Source: Pelagibacterium limicola
Lineage (GTDB): Bacteria > Pseudomonadota > Alphaproteobacteria > Rhizobiales > Devosiaceae
NCBI RefSeq assembly: GCF_015694405.1
Contig: NZ_JADQDB010000004.1
Coordinates: 349,714-413,713 of the forward strand
DNA length: 64,000 bases
Direction: 5' to 3'
This document shows positions 8,106 to 17,477 of the stretch, piece by piece. Position 1 is the first letter of the stretch. Each line of letters starts with the position of its first letter. The position numbers were made by a program, and so were the translations under genes. The notes beneath the pieces are model-generated. The model ran no database searches, was not told the DNA's origin, and worked only from the letters and a program-made list of their open reading frames with translations.

Positions 8106-9460
8106 TGCTGACACAGGGCATACTCGAAGCCTATTGCGCGATCGATCGCGCCCGGATTGACGATGTGGTGCTGCGGGCAGCGAAACTCGCTCTGGCAGAC
8201 GGGCTGGCGGTGATGGTAGCGGCAACCGGGCTCGAGCCAGCGACACAACGCTTCACCGATTATGCTTTATCTTCAGGCCACGGTCCTTCGTCGCTGATTG
8301 GTATGCCGCGAAAGGTTTCGGCTGTCCATGCCGCGCTGGCCAATGGCGCACTCGCTCATGCCATCGATTTCGAAGATACCTTCGAAGAAGGCATGATCCA
8401 TCCCAACGCTTCTCTGATTCCGGCGGTACTGGCGCTGGCGGAAAGCGAGGGGATCGATGAACGGTCCACCCTATTCGCATTGGCGCTTGGCTGCGATTTC
8501 TCATGTAGGTTGTCGCTGGCGATTGACGGCGATCCAGCACAATTGGGCTGGTACCATCCCCCGATCCTCTCGGGTCTCGGTGCAACATTGGGTTGCTCGG
8601 TCTTGCTGCGCCTGGATGCCGTGGCGACCAACGATGCTCTTGGGCTGTTTGCTGCCCAGTTCATGCTGACCGACGAACTCAAGCGCAGCCCCAACTCTGA
8701 TCTGCGCGCGGTTCGCGAGGGGTTCGCAGCGCGGGCCGCCGTTGAAGCCGCTCTCCTTGCAAGAGCAGGTGTCAGAGGCGTTGAAAAACCACTCGAAGGC
8801 CAGAGCGGTGTATTTCGGATTCTGACAGGAAAGCCGCCGCTGCGGCAGGCGTTTGAAGGCATCGGCTCACGCTATTGGGGGCCGGAAGTGGGTATCAAGC
8901 GCTGGCCTGCGTGTCGCGGCACCCACAGTGCGATCCTACTGGCGCAACGCCTGAAAACGAAACAGATTCCGGCAAGTGAAATTGCTCGGATCGGCGTCAA
9001 GTTATCCCCGCCTAACGATATGCTGTTCACACCGCGCACCCAGCGAATTGCCCCGTCAACCCCGATAGATGCGAAGTTCTCAATACCTTTTGTCTTGGCG
9101 GTCACGCTTCAGGACGGTGCTATTTCCCTTTCGAGTTTTTCCCAGGAGCGGCTGACGGATCCGGCGATTCTTGCCTTGACCAGCCGGGTTCATCTGGACG
9201 AAACGGCGGCGGCCGGGGGGCATGAGGCGGAGTATCGTGTTCAATTGAATGACGGATCGATTGTAGCCGAAATCATTGCCGATTTACCGGTGTGGCGCGC
9301 GCGCGATATCGATTTGTACGATCTGGCGGGGAAGGTTGGAGAGTGTTTCGGTGCGGGGACAGGTCTGGTGGACGCGGCGACATTCCTCTCAAGAATGAAT
9401 GAATTCGGTGACGCAGGACCTGTGCGTCTCTCCTCTCTACTCTGGGACCACTCACTTTAA
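8102..9460 (+). CDS. MmgE/PrpD family protein
   Basis: A 452-residue protein of the MmgE/PrpD family, whose known members include 2-methylcitrate dehydratase, immune-responsive gene 1 (cis-aconitate decarboxylase) and iminodisuccinate epimerase. Family features include LADGLAVMVAATG near the start, ALANGALAHAIDFEDTF with the active-site-region aspartates, SGLGATLGCSVLL and the IKRWPACRGTHSAI segment. It is the last gene of the operon. The reaction cannot be assigned beyond an eliminase, decarboxylase or epimerase acting on a carboxylated substrate, presumably the imported compound. Confidence 0.9.
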   Translation: MMLTQGILEAYCAIDRARIDDVVLRAAKLALADGLAVMVAATGLEPATQRFTDYALSSGHGPSSLIGMPRKVSAVHAALANGALAHAIDFEDTFEEGMIHPNASLIPAVLALAESEGIDERSTLFALALGCDFSCRLSLAIDGDPAQLGWYHPPILSGLGATLGCSVLLRLDAVATNDALGLFAAQFMLTDELKRSPNSDLRAVREGFAARAAVEAALLARAGVRGVEKPLEGQSGVFRILTGKPPLRQAFEGIGSRYWGPEVGIKRWPACRGTHSAILLAQRLKTKQIPASEIARIGVKLSPPNDMLFTPRTQRIAPSTPIDAKFSIPFVLAVTLQDGAISLSSFSQERLTDPAILALTSRVHLDETAAAGGHEAEYRVQLNDGSIVAEIIADLPVWRARDIDLYDLAGKVGECFGAGTGLVDAATFLSRMNEFGDAGPVRLSSLLWDHSL

Positions 9461-9941
9461 GGGCACAGCCTGATTTCGGCAGCCACCTGACCCAGGTGGG
9501 TTCCGACATCGGTTTGGCTCCCAAAGCCAGGAGCGGGGCAGGAGCCGATCGGTCGGCGTGCTAAAGAATGCTTTCGATTCTCAACGGCCAACACAAAAAG
9601 TGTTTGATCACACCGTGGCGCTGCAACCCCAGTGCGTCGATTGGTCGTTTCACCCGTCTCGTCTGTTGAAACGGGCCTTATGAAGGCCTGAATGGATATA
9701 ACGGCCTGTGGACACCGCTTGCGCAGCGGGGCCGAAGCGAACCTTTCGCCAAACTCGACACCGCCATGCCACACCTGTTCTGGAGGTCCTGCCGACCGGA
9801 TCATCATTATGGTGCGGCGATTTCGCCGCTATCCTCAGCGTATGTGGACCAGTTCGCCACTTAGCCCCGTTTCGAATTCAACGCTGAAGGTCGGCGTGGT
9901 CCATCGACCGTCGACCGCAATCCATTCCCTAGTTGTGCTGG
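9461..9941. other. 481-bp intergenic region without a recognisable gene
   Basis: This gap lies between the convergent MmgE/PrpD gene and the Wzz-like gene. A perfect 7-bp inverted repeat with a 3-base loop (CCACCTG 9483-9489, CAGGTGG 9493-9499) lies 22 bases past the MmgE stop and could end the operon, although no T-run follows. Short open frames on both strands show no convincing start signal or family resemblance. The region may be a decayed remnant. Confidence 0.4.
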
Positions 9942-11492
9942 TCAAGGGTTGCTCAACAGTGCTCGAATCATGAAGGCGAACATGCCCAGCAGGAGACCCG
10001 CAAAGCCCGCGGCGATCCAGGCCAGCAGCGTCGTGCGCGAGATAAACTCGGCGGTCCGACCTACGGCATCTGGTGTGGGCAGAGGCTGGAAGAGTTGCTT
10101 GTCATGGGCCAGACGCTCGAGATTGGCCTGAGCCAGTATGGCCTGGACATCGTCCCAGTCACTGTTAAGGGCTTCAACCAAACGGTCCGCTTCGGTGACG
10201 AATATCTCCTCAAGGCGCGATTCGTTGACCAGTTCGCGCCCCTCGGAAATCAGGGCCAGGCGGTGTGCAATGCGCTCGCGCTCGACGCCCAATACCAAGG
10301 CCCGCTGTTCGTATTCCAATTTGGCTTGGATCAGCGACTCGCGGAAATCGACGCCGGCATTCTCCACCGACATGCTCACGAGGCGATCCACGAGCTCCGG
10401 ACCGAACTGCTGGACAATAGTAGCGGGAATGGAGGCCATGCCTTCGCCGCTCGAAACATCGGACAACCGGCGGTCGGCGCCGCGTACCAGCAAGGTATCG
10501 GACGTCGAAAGGGCGCGATCGAGAATCGCGGCATTCTCGTTTGCGAGCCGAATCTGGCGGCCCAGTTCCTCAAGCTGGAATTGGTATGAGGCTTGCGTGA
10601 GTTCCGGCGAGCGGTTGATGCCGAGTGCAGTCAGGGGTTCGAGGACATGGGTAAGCGAGAACCGTTCCAGATTGTGCAGATCGCGCTCGATGTCGTAAAG
10701 CGTGCGGTCGGTGAGTGGCGAGCTCAAGGAGTGGGAGCCGGAAATACTGCGCGCGAGGTCTATGCGCGCATAGAGCGTTTCAAATGCCGTCTTGAGGGCA
10801 TCGAAAGCGGCCGGATAGTCCAGTTCCGTCAGTAGGTCGGACGAAATCAGGTTTGTCCGGGCGCCCGGCACGGGAAGGTCGAGCACGCCCAGTTGGTTGA
10901 TGAAGATATCGGCCCAGACATCGGGGATAGATGTAACCACCATGCGTCCGACCGCAGGAGGGATGTTATGGCGTGCCGGCAGGTTAAACTGGACGACTGC
11001 CCCAGTCGCAAGGGACGCACGGAGAGAGTTGGCAAACTCCTCCTCGATTTGCTGGCGCTCGGCAAAAGTCAGATTTGTCTGGCCGAGGCGGCTGCGGTAG
11101 CGCTCGATGACGCCTTCATAGGTCTCGGATGTTGGTGTCACACTGATCGCGGCAGCAAAGTCGCGGTAACTCAGCCCGTAATCGTCAAGTTCCGCTCGGG
11201 CGTAAACACGTTGTAAGATGGCTGGCGAGCGCAGATCGTTCGGTGAAAATGTCAACCCGTTGGGATAGGTGCCCGCACTGCCAAGGTTCAATGCGATATT
11301 CTGGCGAAAGATCGTTGCGCCAGGCGTAGACAAATATATTGCCAATGAAACCAGAATGGCTGCCGAAAGGGCTACGGTGGCACCAACTATACCGTAAACG
11401 CGAGTGCGCCAAATCCCGCGCACAAGATCACCGATACTGATTTCATCGTCCCGTGCAACAGGAGTGTGGGTGGTGGTGTTTGACCGATTCAA
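9942..11492 (-). CDS. Wzz-like polysaccharide co-polymerase (no kinase domain)
   Basis: A 516-residue membrane protein. One membrane segment near residues 33-55 (VGATVALSAAILVSLAIYL), a long periplasmic, largely helical domain and a C-terminal membrane segment (LLAWIAAGFAGLLLGMFAFM) give the topology of chain-length determinants. The N-terminal motif ISIGDLVRGIWRTRVYGIVG matches Wzz. The C-terminal Walker motifs of Wzc/ExoP kinases are absent. It is longer than typical Wzz (about 330 residues). As the last gene of module A it probably controls chain length of that polymer. A 252-bp AT-rich gap separates it from the upstream gene, so it may have its own promoter. Confidence 0.75.
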   Translation of the reverse strand: MNRSNTTTHTPVARDDEISIGDLVRGIWRTRVYGIVGATVALSAAILVSLAIYLSTPGATIFRQNIALNLGSAGTYPNGLTFSPNDLRSPAILQRVYARAELDDYGLSYRDFAAAISVTPTSETYEGVIERYRSRLGQTNLTFAERQQIEEEFANSLRASLATGAVVQFNLPARHNIPPAVGRMVVTSIPDVWADIFINQLGVLDLPVPGARTNLISSDLLTELDYPAAFDALKTAFETLYARIDLARSISGSHSLSSPLTDRTLYDIERDLHNLERFSLTHVLEPLTALGINRSPELTQASYQFQLEELGRQIRLANENAAILDRALSTSDTLLVRGADRRLSDVSSGEGMASIPATIVQQFGPELVDRLVSMSVENAGVDFRESLIQAKLEYEQRALVLGVERERIAHRLALISEGRELVNESRLEEIFVTEADRLVEALNSDWDDVQAILAQANLERLAHDKQLFQPLPTPDAVGRTAEFISRTTLLAWIAAGFAGLLLGMFAFMIRALLSNP

Positions 11493-11744
11493 TTTACGTT
11501 TTCCAATGTAAAATAACTAAAATTGTGAGTTTTAAATTATAATTATATATACGAGTCAAGATAGTTTGTGGACAGCAGGATTGTGATTGAAAAGTGGTCG
11601 GCCAGCAATCTATGTCATTGCGTATGAGTTTAGAGGTCAGGTAAGAAGTCTGGACAATCATTAAATAAGAAAAACAGATAAATATATTGTCAGGTGGCTG
11701 TCGATCGCCGTCGACAGTCGCTCGGATTACTCCTTGTTCAGGCG
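11493..11744 (-). promoter_or_regulatory. AT-rich leader upstream of the Wzz-like gene
   Basis: A 252-bp non-coding stretch between the sugar transferase stop and the Wzz-like start. From about 11500 to 11690 it is strongly AT-rich (line 11521-11580 is only about 30% GC), in sharp contrast with the genes on both sides. It presumably holds a promoter for the Wzz-like gene and could bind a nucleoid protein; no exact promoter hexamers or hairpin are claimed. Confidence 0.4.
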
Positions 11745-13055
11745 CTACCGCGCCCCGGTGCCAAATAGAACCGTGCGGACAGTCCGGAAAAGAATTTGCA
11801 GGTCCAGGTCGAATGAAAGGTGCTTGATATAATAAAGATCGTAGGCGAGTTTCGTTCTCGCCTCGGCGGGGGTGCTGGTGGCGCCATTGTTGACCTGCGC
11901 CCATCCCGTGATGCCCGGCAGCACCAGCGTCCGATAATCCCATTCGGGGATTTCCTTGCGATACCAACGCACAAGATCGGCAGCTTCGGGGCGGGGCCCG
12001 ATCAAGGTCATATCGCCCTTGAGAATGTTGTAGAGTTGAGGAAGCTCATCGAGGCGCGCGCGCCGTATGAAACGGCAGCCCGGGATGATGCGTTTGTCGG
12101 CCACCACGGTGGCGCCGCCCCGCGTACCGCGGTACATCGTCCGGAACTTGTAGAGCCGGAAAACGCGCCCCCCCAAGCCGTAACGATGCTGCACGAACAG
12201 AACCTGTCCGCCATCGCGCAAGGAGATATAGGCGGCTGTAAATAAGGCGAGGGGTATAGTGATGGGGAGAGTTAAAACGACGATGAGAAGATCGAGGAGC
12301 CGTTTGGCCCGGGCATAGAGACGTTGGCTGGGCGAGTATTGAAGATGACTCAGGTCGAAGGACGACACGTCCACCCTGCCCATGTGAATCTCGAGAAAGC
12401 GCGTCCAGGGCAGGATTTCGACGCCCGATAGATAGCATCGGGATAAAAGGTGGGCCCATTCGCCCGAAGGATGCTGATTTGGATCGACGAGGATGGTATC
12501 GAACCGGGTCACATCCTCCTCGGGGCTCCCGATCATGGCGACCGTTCCATTGAAAAGCGCCACCACCGTGGGCGCGCCGGCAAAGCCGATCACACCAACC
12601 CGATCCCTGATTGCCCTGTGAAAGCCGATATTGGCGAACGCCATCGCAACGGTCGAAACCGGCAGTGCGGCAGCCAGGGCGCCATAGCTCATGGGAATAC
12701 GAAACGCTGAAAGCACCGTGACGGCAAAGCTGAAGAAGACCAGGACCACGGCCAGGGCGGAAACGATCGGGGCTTCGTTGCGCCGGAAGGCAGTCAGGAT
12801 GAACGCGCTGAGTACGGGAACGCCGGTAAGCGCGGCAATGGTCGGAACAAGGCTGAAAAAGTCAGCGCGACCGGTGCGGAGAAAGATCGCTGAGTAAATG
12901 AGCGTCTGGCCCAGGGCCGCAATGAGCACGGGAATTGCAAACGCGCGTATGTCGCGCCAATAGCGATGGTGCCGGGTTTGCGCGCCAAGCATCCCCAGAT
13001 GCGCAAAATACGCTCCCGTGCGACGATCCTTGGGTTGCTTCAAGACTTTGTCCAT
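11745..13055 (-). CDS. Undecaprenyl-phosphate sugar phosphotransferase (initiating transferase)
   Basis: A 436-residue membrane enzyme that would transfer a sugar phosphate to undecaprenyl phosphate to start repeat-unit synthesis. The N-terminal half has several hydrophobic segments and a nucleotide-fold-like region (VGVIGFAGAPTVVALF). The C-terminal catalytic domain holds a membrane helix, YKFRTMYRGT, RRARLDELPQLYNILKGDM, IGPRPE and PGITGWAQVN. The start at 13055 was preferred because GCAGGT lies just upstream and the conserved protein begins there; the longer frame runs into the upstream glycosyltransferase gene. Sugar specificity is not evident. Confidence 0.88.
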   Translation of the reverse strand: MDKVLKQPKDRRTGAYFAHLGMLGAQTRHHRYWRDIRAFAIPVLIAALGQTLIYSAIFLRTGRADFFSLVPTIAALTGVPVLSAFILTAFRRNEAPIVSALAVVLVFFSFAVTVLSAFRIPMSYGALAAALPVSTVAMAFANIGFHRAIRDRVGVIGFAGAPTVVALFNGTVAMIGSPEEDVTRFDTILVDPNQHPSGEWAHLLSRCYLSGVEILPWTRFLEIHMGRVDVSSFDLSHLQYSPSQRLYARAKRLLDLLIVVLTLPITIPLALFTAAYISLRDGGQVLFVQHRYGLGGRVFRLYKFRTMYRGTRGGATVVADKRIIPGCRFIRRARLDELPQLYNILKGDMTLIGPRPEAADLVRWYRKEIPEWDYRTLVLPGITGWAQVNNGATSTPAEARTKLAYDLYYIKHLSFDLDLQILFRTVRTVLFGTGAR

Positions 13056-13141
13056 GCACCTGCCGTCCGAAAAATAGATCGCTGCCGGGGGACATGCCAT
13101 TCCGATGTGCCCCTTTTGGCGGCGTCTTGTCAATGCCGCGG

Positions 13142-14263
13142 TTAAAGTTTCATTGCTCCGATCATCGTCGCGTTGACCTTGCGGACGTCGAATCGCTCCT
13201 CGACCAGGGCGCGGCTGCGTGCGCCCATCGACGCAACGAGCTCTGGCGCGGCGACGAACCGACGCATGGCATCGGCCAACGCTGCCGAGTCGCGCGGGGG
13301 CACGAGGAAGCCGTTGCTGCCCTCGATAACGGTCTCGCGGCACCCGGGCGCATCGGTGGTGATGACGGGGCGTCCCATGGCCATCGCCTCCTGGATGGAG
13401 CGTGGCACGCCCTCGCGGTAATAGGAAGGCAGGACGAAAACGCTAGCCTGGGCCAGCCAGGGCTTTACCGGCACATGGCCGGGCCATTCGAGAATCCCTT
13501 CGGCAACCCAGGCCTCGACGTCGGCCCGCGCGATGCCATGAGGGTTGGAATCGAGCCCGCCCAGAAGCACGAAGCGCGCTTCGGGCGCCTCCCGCTTGAT
13601 CGCCCGCGCCGCCTCGACAAACTGGAAAATCCCCTTCTCGGCCAGAAGCCGCGCGGCGAGCATGAAGGTCATGGGCGCGACGACCGGCGGCGCGACCGCC
13701 CAATCGGCAAGATCCACCCCCGTGCCGTTGACGCGCACGATCCGGTCGCGGGGGGCCAGCCCCATGCGCACGAAATCCTCCACATCGTCCGGATTCTGCA
13801 TGAAGACGGTCTGGCAGTGCGTCAGCGCCAGCCGGTAAAGCGATTTTGCGGCTCTATGGATCGCCCGCTGCTTGAACGATGATCCCTCCTCGGCAAAGGC
13901 ATAGCCCAACCCGGCAATCAGCGCATGGCGCCGGGGCACGCCCGCTGCCCTCGCCGCCAGGGTGCCATAGATGACCGGCTTGATGGCAAAGCCGAGCACG
14001 CAATCGAGCCTCAGGCCCCGCAACACCCCCACCAGCCGCACGGCATCGGCACCGTCGCGCAGGGGATTGAGCCCGGTACGCGAGAGCGAGAAATCGACCG
14101 CCTCGACCCCCAGTGCGGCAAATTTCCGCCGCGTCTCGTCATCGAAATCCGGCGCCAGCGCAAAAACGGCATGTCCCCGCGCAACGATCTCGGCGAGCAG
14201 CGGCCCACGGAAATTGAGCAGCGAAAAGGCCTGGTTCCCGATGATGGCGAAGCGTTGGCCCAT
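13142..14263 (-). CDS. Glycosyltransferase family 4
   Basis: A 373-residue GT-B transferase. It begins with the donor-free N-lobe (FAIIGNQAFSLLNFRGPLL) and has the C-lobe motif EGVPRSIQEAMAMGRPVITTD, where the glutamates bind the nucleotide sugar. Similarity in style is to the PglA/WbnK-like group that adds a second sugar to a lipid carrier. The start at 14263 overlaps the preceding sulfotransferase stop by one base (TGATG). It sits directly upstream of the initiating transferase, which fits early repeat-unit assembly. Donor and acceptor are unknown. Confidence 0.85.
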   Translation of the reverse strand: MGQRFAIIGNQAFSLLNFRGPLLAEIVARGHAVFALAPDFDDETRRKFAALGVEAVDFSLSRTGLNPLRDGADAVRLVGVLRGLRLDCVLGFAIKPVIYGTLAARAAGVPRRHALIAGLGYAFAEEGSSFKQRAIHRAAKSLYRLALTHCQTVFMQNPDDVEDFVRMGLAPRDRIVRVNGTGVDLADWAVAPPVVAPMTFMLAARLLAEKGIFQFVEAARAIKREAPEARFVLLGGLDSNPHGIARADVEAWVAEGILEWPGHVPVKPWLAQASVFVLPSYYREGVPRSIQEAMAMGRPVITTDAPGCRETVIEGSNGFLVPPRDSAALADAMRRFVAAPELVASMGARSRALVEERFDVRKVNATMIGAMKL

Positions 14264-15051
14264 CAACCACCGAGCCCCAGGCGTTCGGCCAGTAATGCCC
14301 GCTCGGCCTCCGTGGGTTTCGCTGACGCGCGAACGCTGCCACGTCCGAAAAACAGCGGCTTGAGTCCCACGGCCTTGGCTGCATTGACGACGTTGTAAAG
14401 CCCCAGAGATCGCAACTTGTAGGAAAGGCTCCGCCCGAACTTGGCTGCCAGATAGGAGGGCGGGACGGCGCCCTTGTTGCTTTCGCCCGCAAGCGCTTCC
14501 GGCACTGGCGTGACAGGAATGGCGAGGGCGTCGCAAAGCTGGCGCACATAGGCATCGGGATCGGTCTTGAGCACGTCCAGATCCAGTTCGACGATCCGGG
14601 CCTCGGGCAGCGCCTCGCGCCAAACCTCCAGCCGCTCTTCATAACGGCTGGCTGTGAGGATCTGGGGAAACTCCGTCACAGCCTCTTCAAGAGGTTTGCG
14701 CGTATATCCATAGCGTCGCAGATGCATGTAATGCGACCAACTGCGTGCCACGGGGTCGCGCCGCGCCACGATCAGCGGCACTTCCCCGAGATCGTTGCGC
14801 ACGCGGCTTGGCGCATCGGGCGAATGGAACAGGCTCGGAGCCACCTCGACGGCAATCCTGTGCCGGGCCGCGTCCCAGTGCCGGAAATGATGGCGGTACC
14901 AGTCCAGACCACGATCGTGGTAGCGGTCGAAATAGAAGGTTTCCTTCACCTCGAGCGGCAGGCACACATCCCCCCGCGCCTCCAGATAATCGTGCATCCA
15001 GGTGGTCCCGGCCTTCATGGGGCCGATGACGAGGGCCGTGGGGAGAGTCAT
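14263..15051 (-). CDS. Sulfotransferase (PAPS-dependent)
   Basis: A 262-residue cytoplasmic sulfotransferase. The 5'-phosphosulfate-binding loop is visible as PMKAGTTWMHDYL near the N-terminus, and the 3'-phosphate site as RRDPVARSWSHYMH. It probably adds sulfate from PAPS to a sugar of the module A polysaccharide. It overlaps the Wzy-like gene by ATGA at 15048 and the glycosyltransferase by one base. This is one of three sulfotransferase genes within 5 kb. Base composition here is normal for the genome, unlike the other two. Confidence 0.87.
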   Translation of the reverse strand: MTLPTALVIGPMKAGTTWMHDYLEARGDVCLPLEVKETFYFDRYHDRGLDWYRHHFRHWDAARHRIAVEVAPSLFHSPDAPSRVRNDLGEVPLIVARRDPVARSWSHYMHLRRYGYTRKPLEEAVTEFPQILTASRYEERLEVWREALPEARIVELDLDVLKTDPDAYVRQLCDALAIPVTPVPEALAGESNKGAVPPSYLAAKFGRSLSYKLRSLGLYNVVNAAKAVGLKPLFFGRGSVRASAKPTEAERALLAERLGLGG

Positions 15052-16250
15052 CGAGCAATTTTCCTGCGCAGTCGCGTATAGGCGGGGACAGCCAGAATTA
15101 CCAAAATGAATACAAACTTGGACCGATGCCGAAGCGCGGTGCCGAAATTGCTTGTACCCATGGAAAAGGCAACGATCAGGCCTGCCAGGATCAAAAAGAC
15201 CATCAAGGCGGCCTTGTTACGTTTGATCAGATCGAAATTCGCGGCGACGGCGAAGGTGAGCGCCATGAAGATCAAGCCGTCGGCAAGGCCGATAAAATGG
15301 GCAGCTTGGCGAACGTCCCATGGAAAGGGCGAAAAGAGGAAGTAGGCCACCCGTAGCGGCACAAGATAGACCAGTTCCAACCCGTTGCTCGCCACAAGCC
15401 AAACGGGATAGCTCGCATCCCCCCTGGCGCGCACCCCGAGCACTTGAAGGTAACGCTCCGGGCCAAGCAGTTGGGTCGGGCGACCCAGCTTGGGGATGGA
15501 TGGATCGACTAGGAACAGGAGCAGCAGTCCGATTACGGCAGCCATGACAATTGCAAACGACCGCAAAGGCACTCGACCTTTGACCAATCCTGCCGCCAGT
15601 CCGGTTCCGGCCGACAAAACAATCAAGGCAACCAGCGAGAGCAGCCCAACTATTATCCCGCCGTGAAACGCCGCGCCCATACCGAAGGCAACGACGGAGC
15701 CGGCGAGATGGCGGAGCTTGCCCGAGTTGACCCAGCGAGCGACAAACAGCAGCGCCAGCAATACGAAGAAGGTGATATAGGCTTCACGCATCGTCAGCGC
15801 CGCATACATTACCGGTATGGGAAATATGGCTACAATCCATGCCGGTCGCGAAGCGTACTCACGCCCCCATAATTCTGAGGCGAGCTTCCATACGAGATAG
15901 ACGTTCAAAGTGCCGACCAGCACAGAGAACGCCTGCAGCATAAGAGGGCTGCGATCCGTAAAGGCGTAGGGGATGGCCAAGAAGAGGCTGTAGATGTAAG
16001 ATGTACTATACCTGAAATCAGTGATGGTACCCCAGATATCCTGAGAGAACTCCCAAGCGGTTCGCTCGAATCCCACCGCATCGGCCAAGCCGCCAGGAAG
16101 GGGCAATACGTAATAGTGTATAAGTGCGGCGGAGGTTCTGAGGGTCAGGGCCGTCAGGAGAATAAGCGTGAAGCGCTGCCTACGAGCTACTAGCGCCGAG
16201 ACCATCAACAAATTAAGGAGAAGCGCGCCAGCGCCAAGAACGTCAGCCAT
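15048..16250 (-). CDS. Polytopic membrane protein, probable Wzy/EpsG-like polymerase
   Basis: A 400-residue protein with about ten hydrophobic segments. The YSTSYIYSLFLAIPYAF region, the ALTMREAYITFFVLLA loop and the late segment FGTALRHRSKFVFILVILA, with arginines in a cytoplasmic or periplasmic loop, resemble EpsG-like or oligosaccharide-polymerase proteins. No catalytic motif is certain. Its place between glycosyltransferases and a flippase makes it the best candidate for the module A polymerase. A lipid-linked glycosyltransferase is an alternative. Confidence 0.65.
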   Translation of the reverse strand: MADVLGAGALLLNLLMVSALVARRQRFTLILLTALTLRTSAALIHYYVLPLPGGLADAVGFERTAWEFSQDIWGTITDFRYSTSYIYSLFLAIPYAFTDRSPLMLQAFSVLVGTLNVYLVWKLASELWGREYASRPAWIVAIFPIPVMYAALTMREAYITFFVLLALLFVARWVNSGKLRHLAGSVVAFGMGAAFHGGIIVGLLSLVALIVLSAGTGLAAGLVKGRVPLRSFAIVMAAVIGLLLLFLVDPSIPKLGRPTQLLGPERYLQVLGVRARGDASYPVWLVASNGLELVYLVPLRVAYFLFSPFPWDVRQAAHFIGLADGLIFMALTFAVAANFDLIKRNKAALMVFLILAGLIVAFSMGTSNFGTALRHRSKFVFILVILAVPAYTRLRRKIAR

Positions 16251-16358
16251 TTTGGGCGAACCCCTTGCAGTGTCGTGTTTCGGCTGGAGTTCGTTGCATG
16301 GATCCTAAGGCTTCAAATAGGCCGCAGATGAATCGCAATATGCCGAATCCGGCAAACG

Positions 16359-17477
16359 CTATATTGTTCGGTTGCGCAAAAGTTCCTTATACATTTCTGC
16401 ATACTGGCGCGCTATCACTGGCGCGCTGAATTTCCGTTCGGCAACTTCCCGGCCGGATCGAGCGATACGGTCCCGCAGCGCCGCGTCAAACAATAAGACA
16501 TCGATGCTTTGGGCTAGTGATTCTGCATCGCCTGGTCGACAGAGAAGGCCCGTCTGGCCAGTATCGATATACTCGCGAACGCCGGGCAGGTCGGAAGCAA
16601 TGACAGGCCTCCCAGCGGCCATAGCCTCTACCGCCGCCAGACCAAAGCCCTCCCAAAGCGAGGGCATTATGCAGATATCGGCCGCCGACATGAGGGCCGG
16701 AATATCGTCGCGGAAGCCCGCCAAGTGAACGAAATTCTCAAGGCCAAATCGCGCGATCTCGGCACGAATTGTTTTCTCTTCGGGACCGCGCCCTGCGATC
16801 ACAAGCTTGAACCTGATTGATACGCTACGCTTCAGGATGCCAATTGCTTCAACAAGACATCGATGGCCTTTGGCCTTTACTAGGCGTCCGACCGAAACCA
16901 GCAGCGCTTCATTCTCTTCTACCTCAAACTCATTCCTGATGCGATCGCCTTGCGAAGCATCAGCGCGGAAACGATGGATATCAACTGGATTTGGTATAAC
17001 CACCGAGCCCTTCTTGTGGAGGTTTGCCCAGCTCTCGGCGACGCCTTTCGAAACATAGGTTCGCCGGTCAAAGGTGCCTTCAATCAGACGTATCACAGTG
17101 GATGTCGCCGGATTAAAACCTTCGCGCATGCCGTGGAACGTTGCGCATACGCTGGCTCTGCGGGGCGCGCAGAACGGCGCCAAGAGGATCGAACGTCCCA
17201 TATGCGCGTGAACTACGCTTGGCGCCTTTTGACGAAGCAACCTATGGAGGGCGTGAATGGAGAGCACTGGATTTGGACTAGACGCGCCGATCACACTGAC
17301 TGGTATTCCGAGATTCGAAAACTGTGCCGCGACGTTGTCGTTCTCAGGAGCTCTGTTCAAAGCGACAACCTCTACGTCGAACTCGGACTCGATGGAGGGA
17401 TGAATGTCCCGCAGAATGTGTGGGATCGCGCCTGATCGAAAGGCATTCAACACATGGACAATTTTAGGCTTGCGCAT
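16359..17477 (-). CDS. Glycosyltransferase family 4 (GT-B)
   Basis: A 372-residue transferase starting MRKPKIVHVLNAFRSG. The C-lobe shows SVGRLVKAKGHRCLVEA, PSLWEGFGLAAVEAMAAG and GRPVIASDLPGVREYI, the E(x7)E donor-binding pattern of family 4. The start at 17477 overlaps the upstream sulfotransferase end by 14 bases; longer starts would extend deep into that gene. The region is visibly AT-richer than module B genes, which suggests recent acquisition. The sugar transferred is unknown. Confidence 0.86.
   Translation of the reverse strand: MRKPKIVHVLNAFRSGAIPHILRDIHPSIESEFDVEVVALNRAPENDNVAAQFSNLGIPVSVIGASSPNPVLSIHALHRLLRQKAPSVVHAHMGRSILLAPFCAPRRASVCATFHGMREGFNPATSTVIRLIEGTFDRRTYVSKGVAESWANLHKKGSVVIPNPVDIHRFRADASQGDRIRNEFEVEENEALLVSVGRLVKAKGHRCLVEAIGILKRSVSIRFKLVIAGRGPEEKTIRAEIARFGLENFVHLAGFRDDIPALMSAADICIMPSLWEGFGLAAVEAMAAGRPVIASDLPGVREYIDTGQTGLLCRPGDAESLAQSIDVLLFDAALRDRIARSGREVAERKFSAPVIARQYAEMYKELLRNRTI

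Noticed and set aside
7134..8246. A 370-codon minus-strand frame across the CapA-like gene
   Set aside because: It is an antisense shadow of a conserved gene in an intact plus-strand operon.
13056..13343. A 96-codon N-terminal extension of the initiating transferase
   Set aside because: The extension overlaps the upstream glycosyltransferase and is arginine-rich and non-homologous in style; a good ribosome-binding site precedes 13055.
12935..13882. A 315-codon plus-strand frame across the glycosyltransferase gene
   Set aside because: It is antisense to conserved GT motifs on the minus strand and has no family resemblance.
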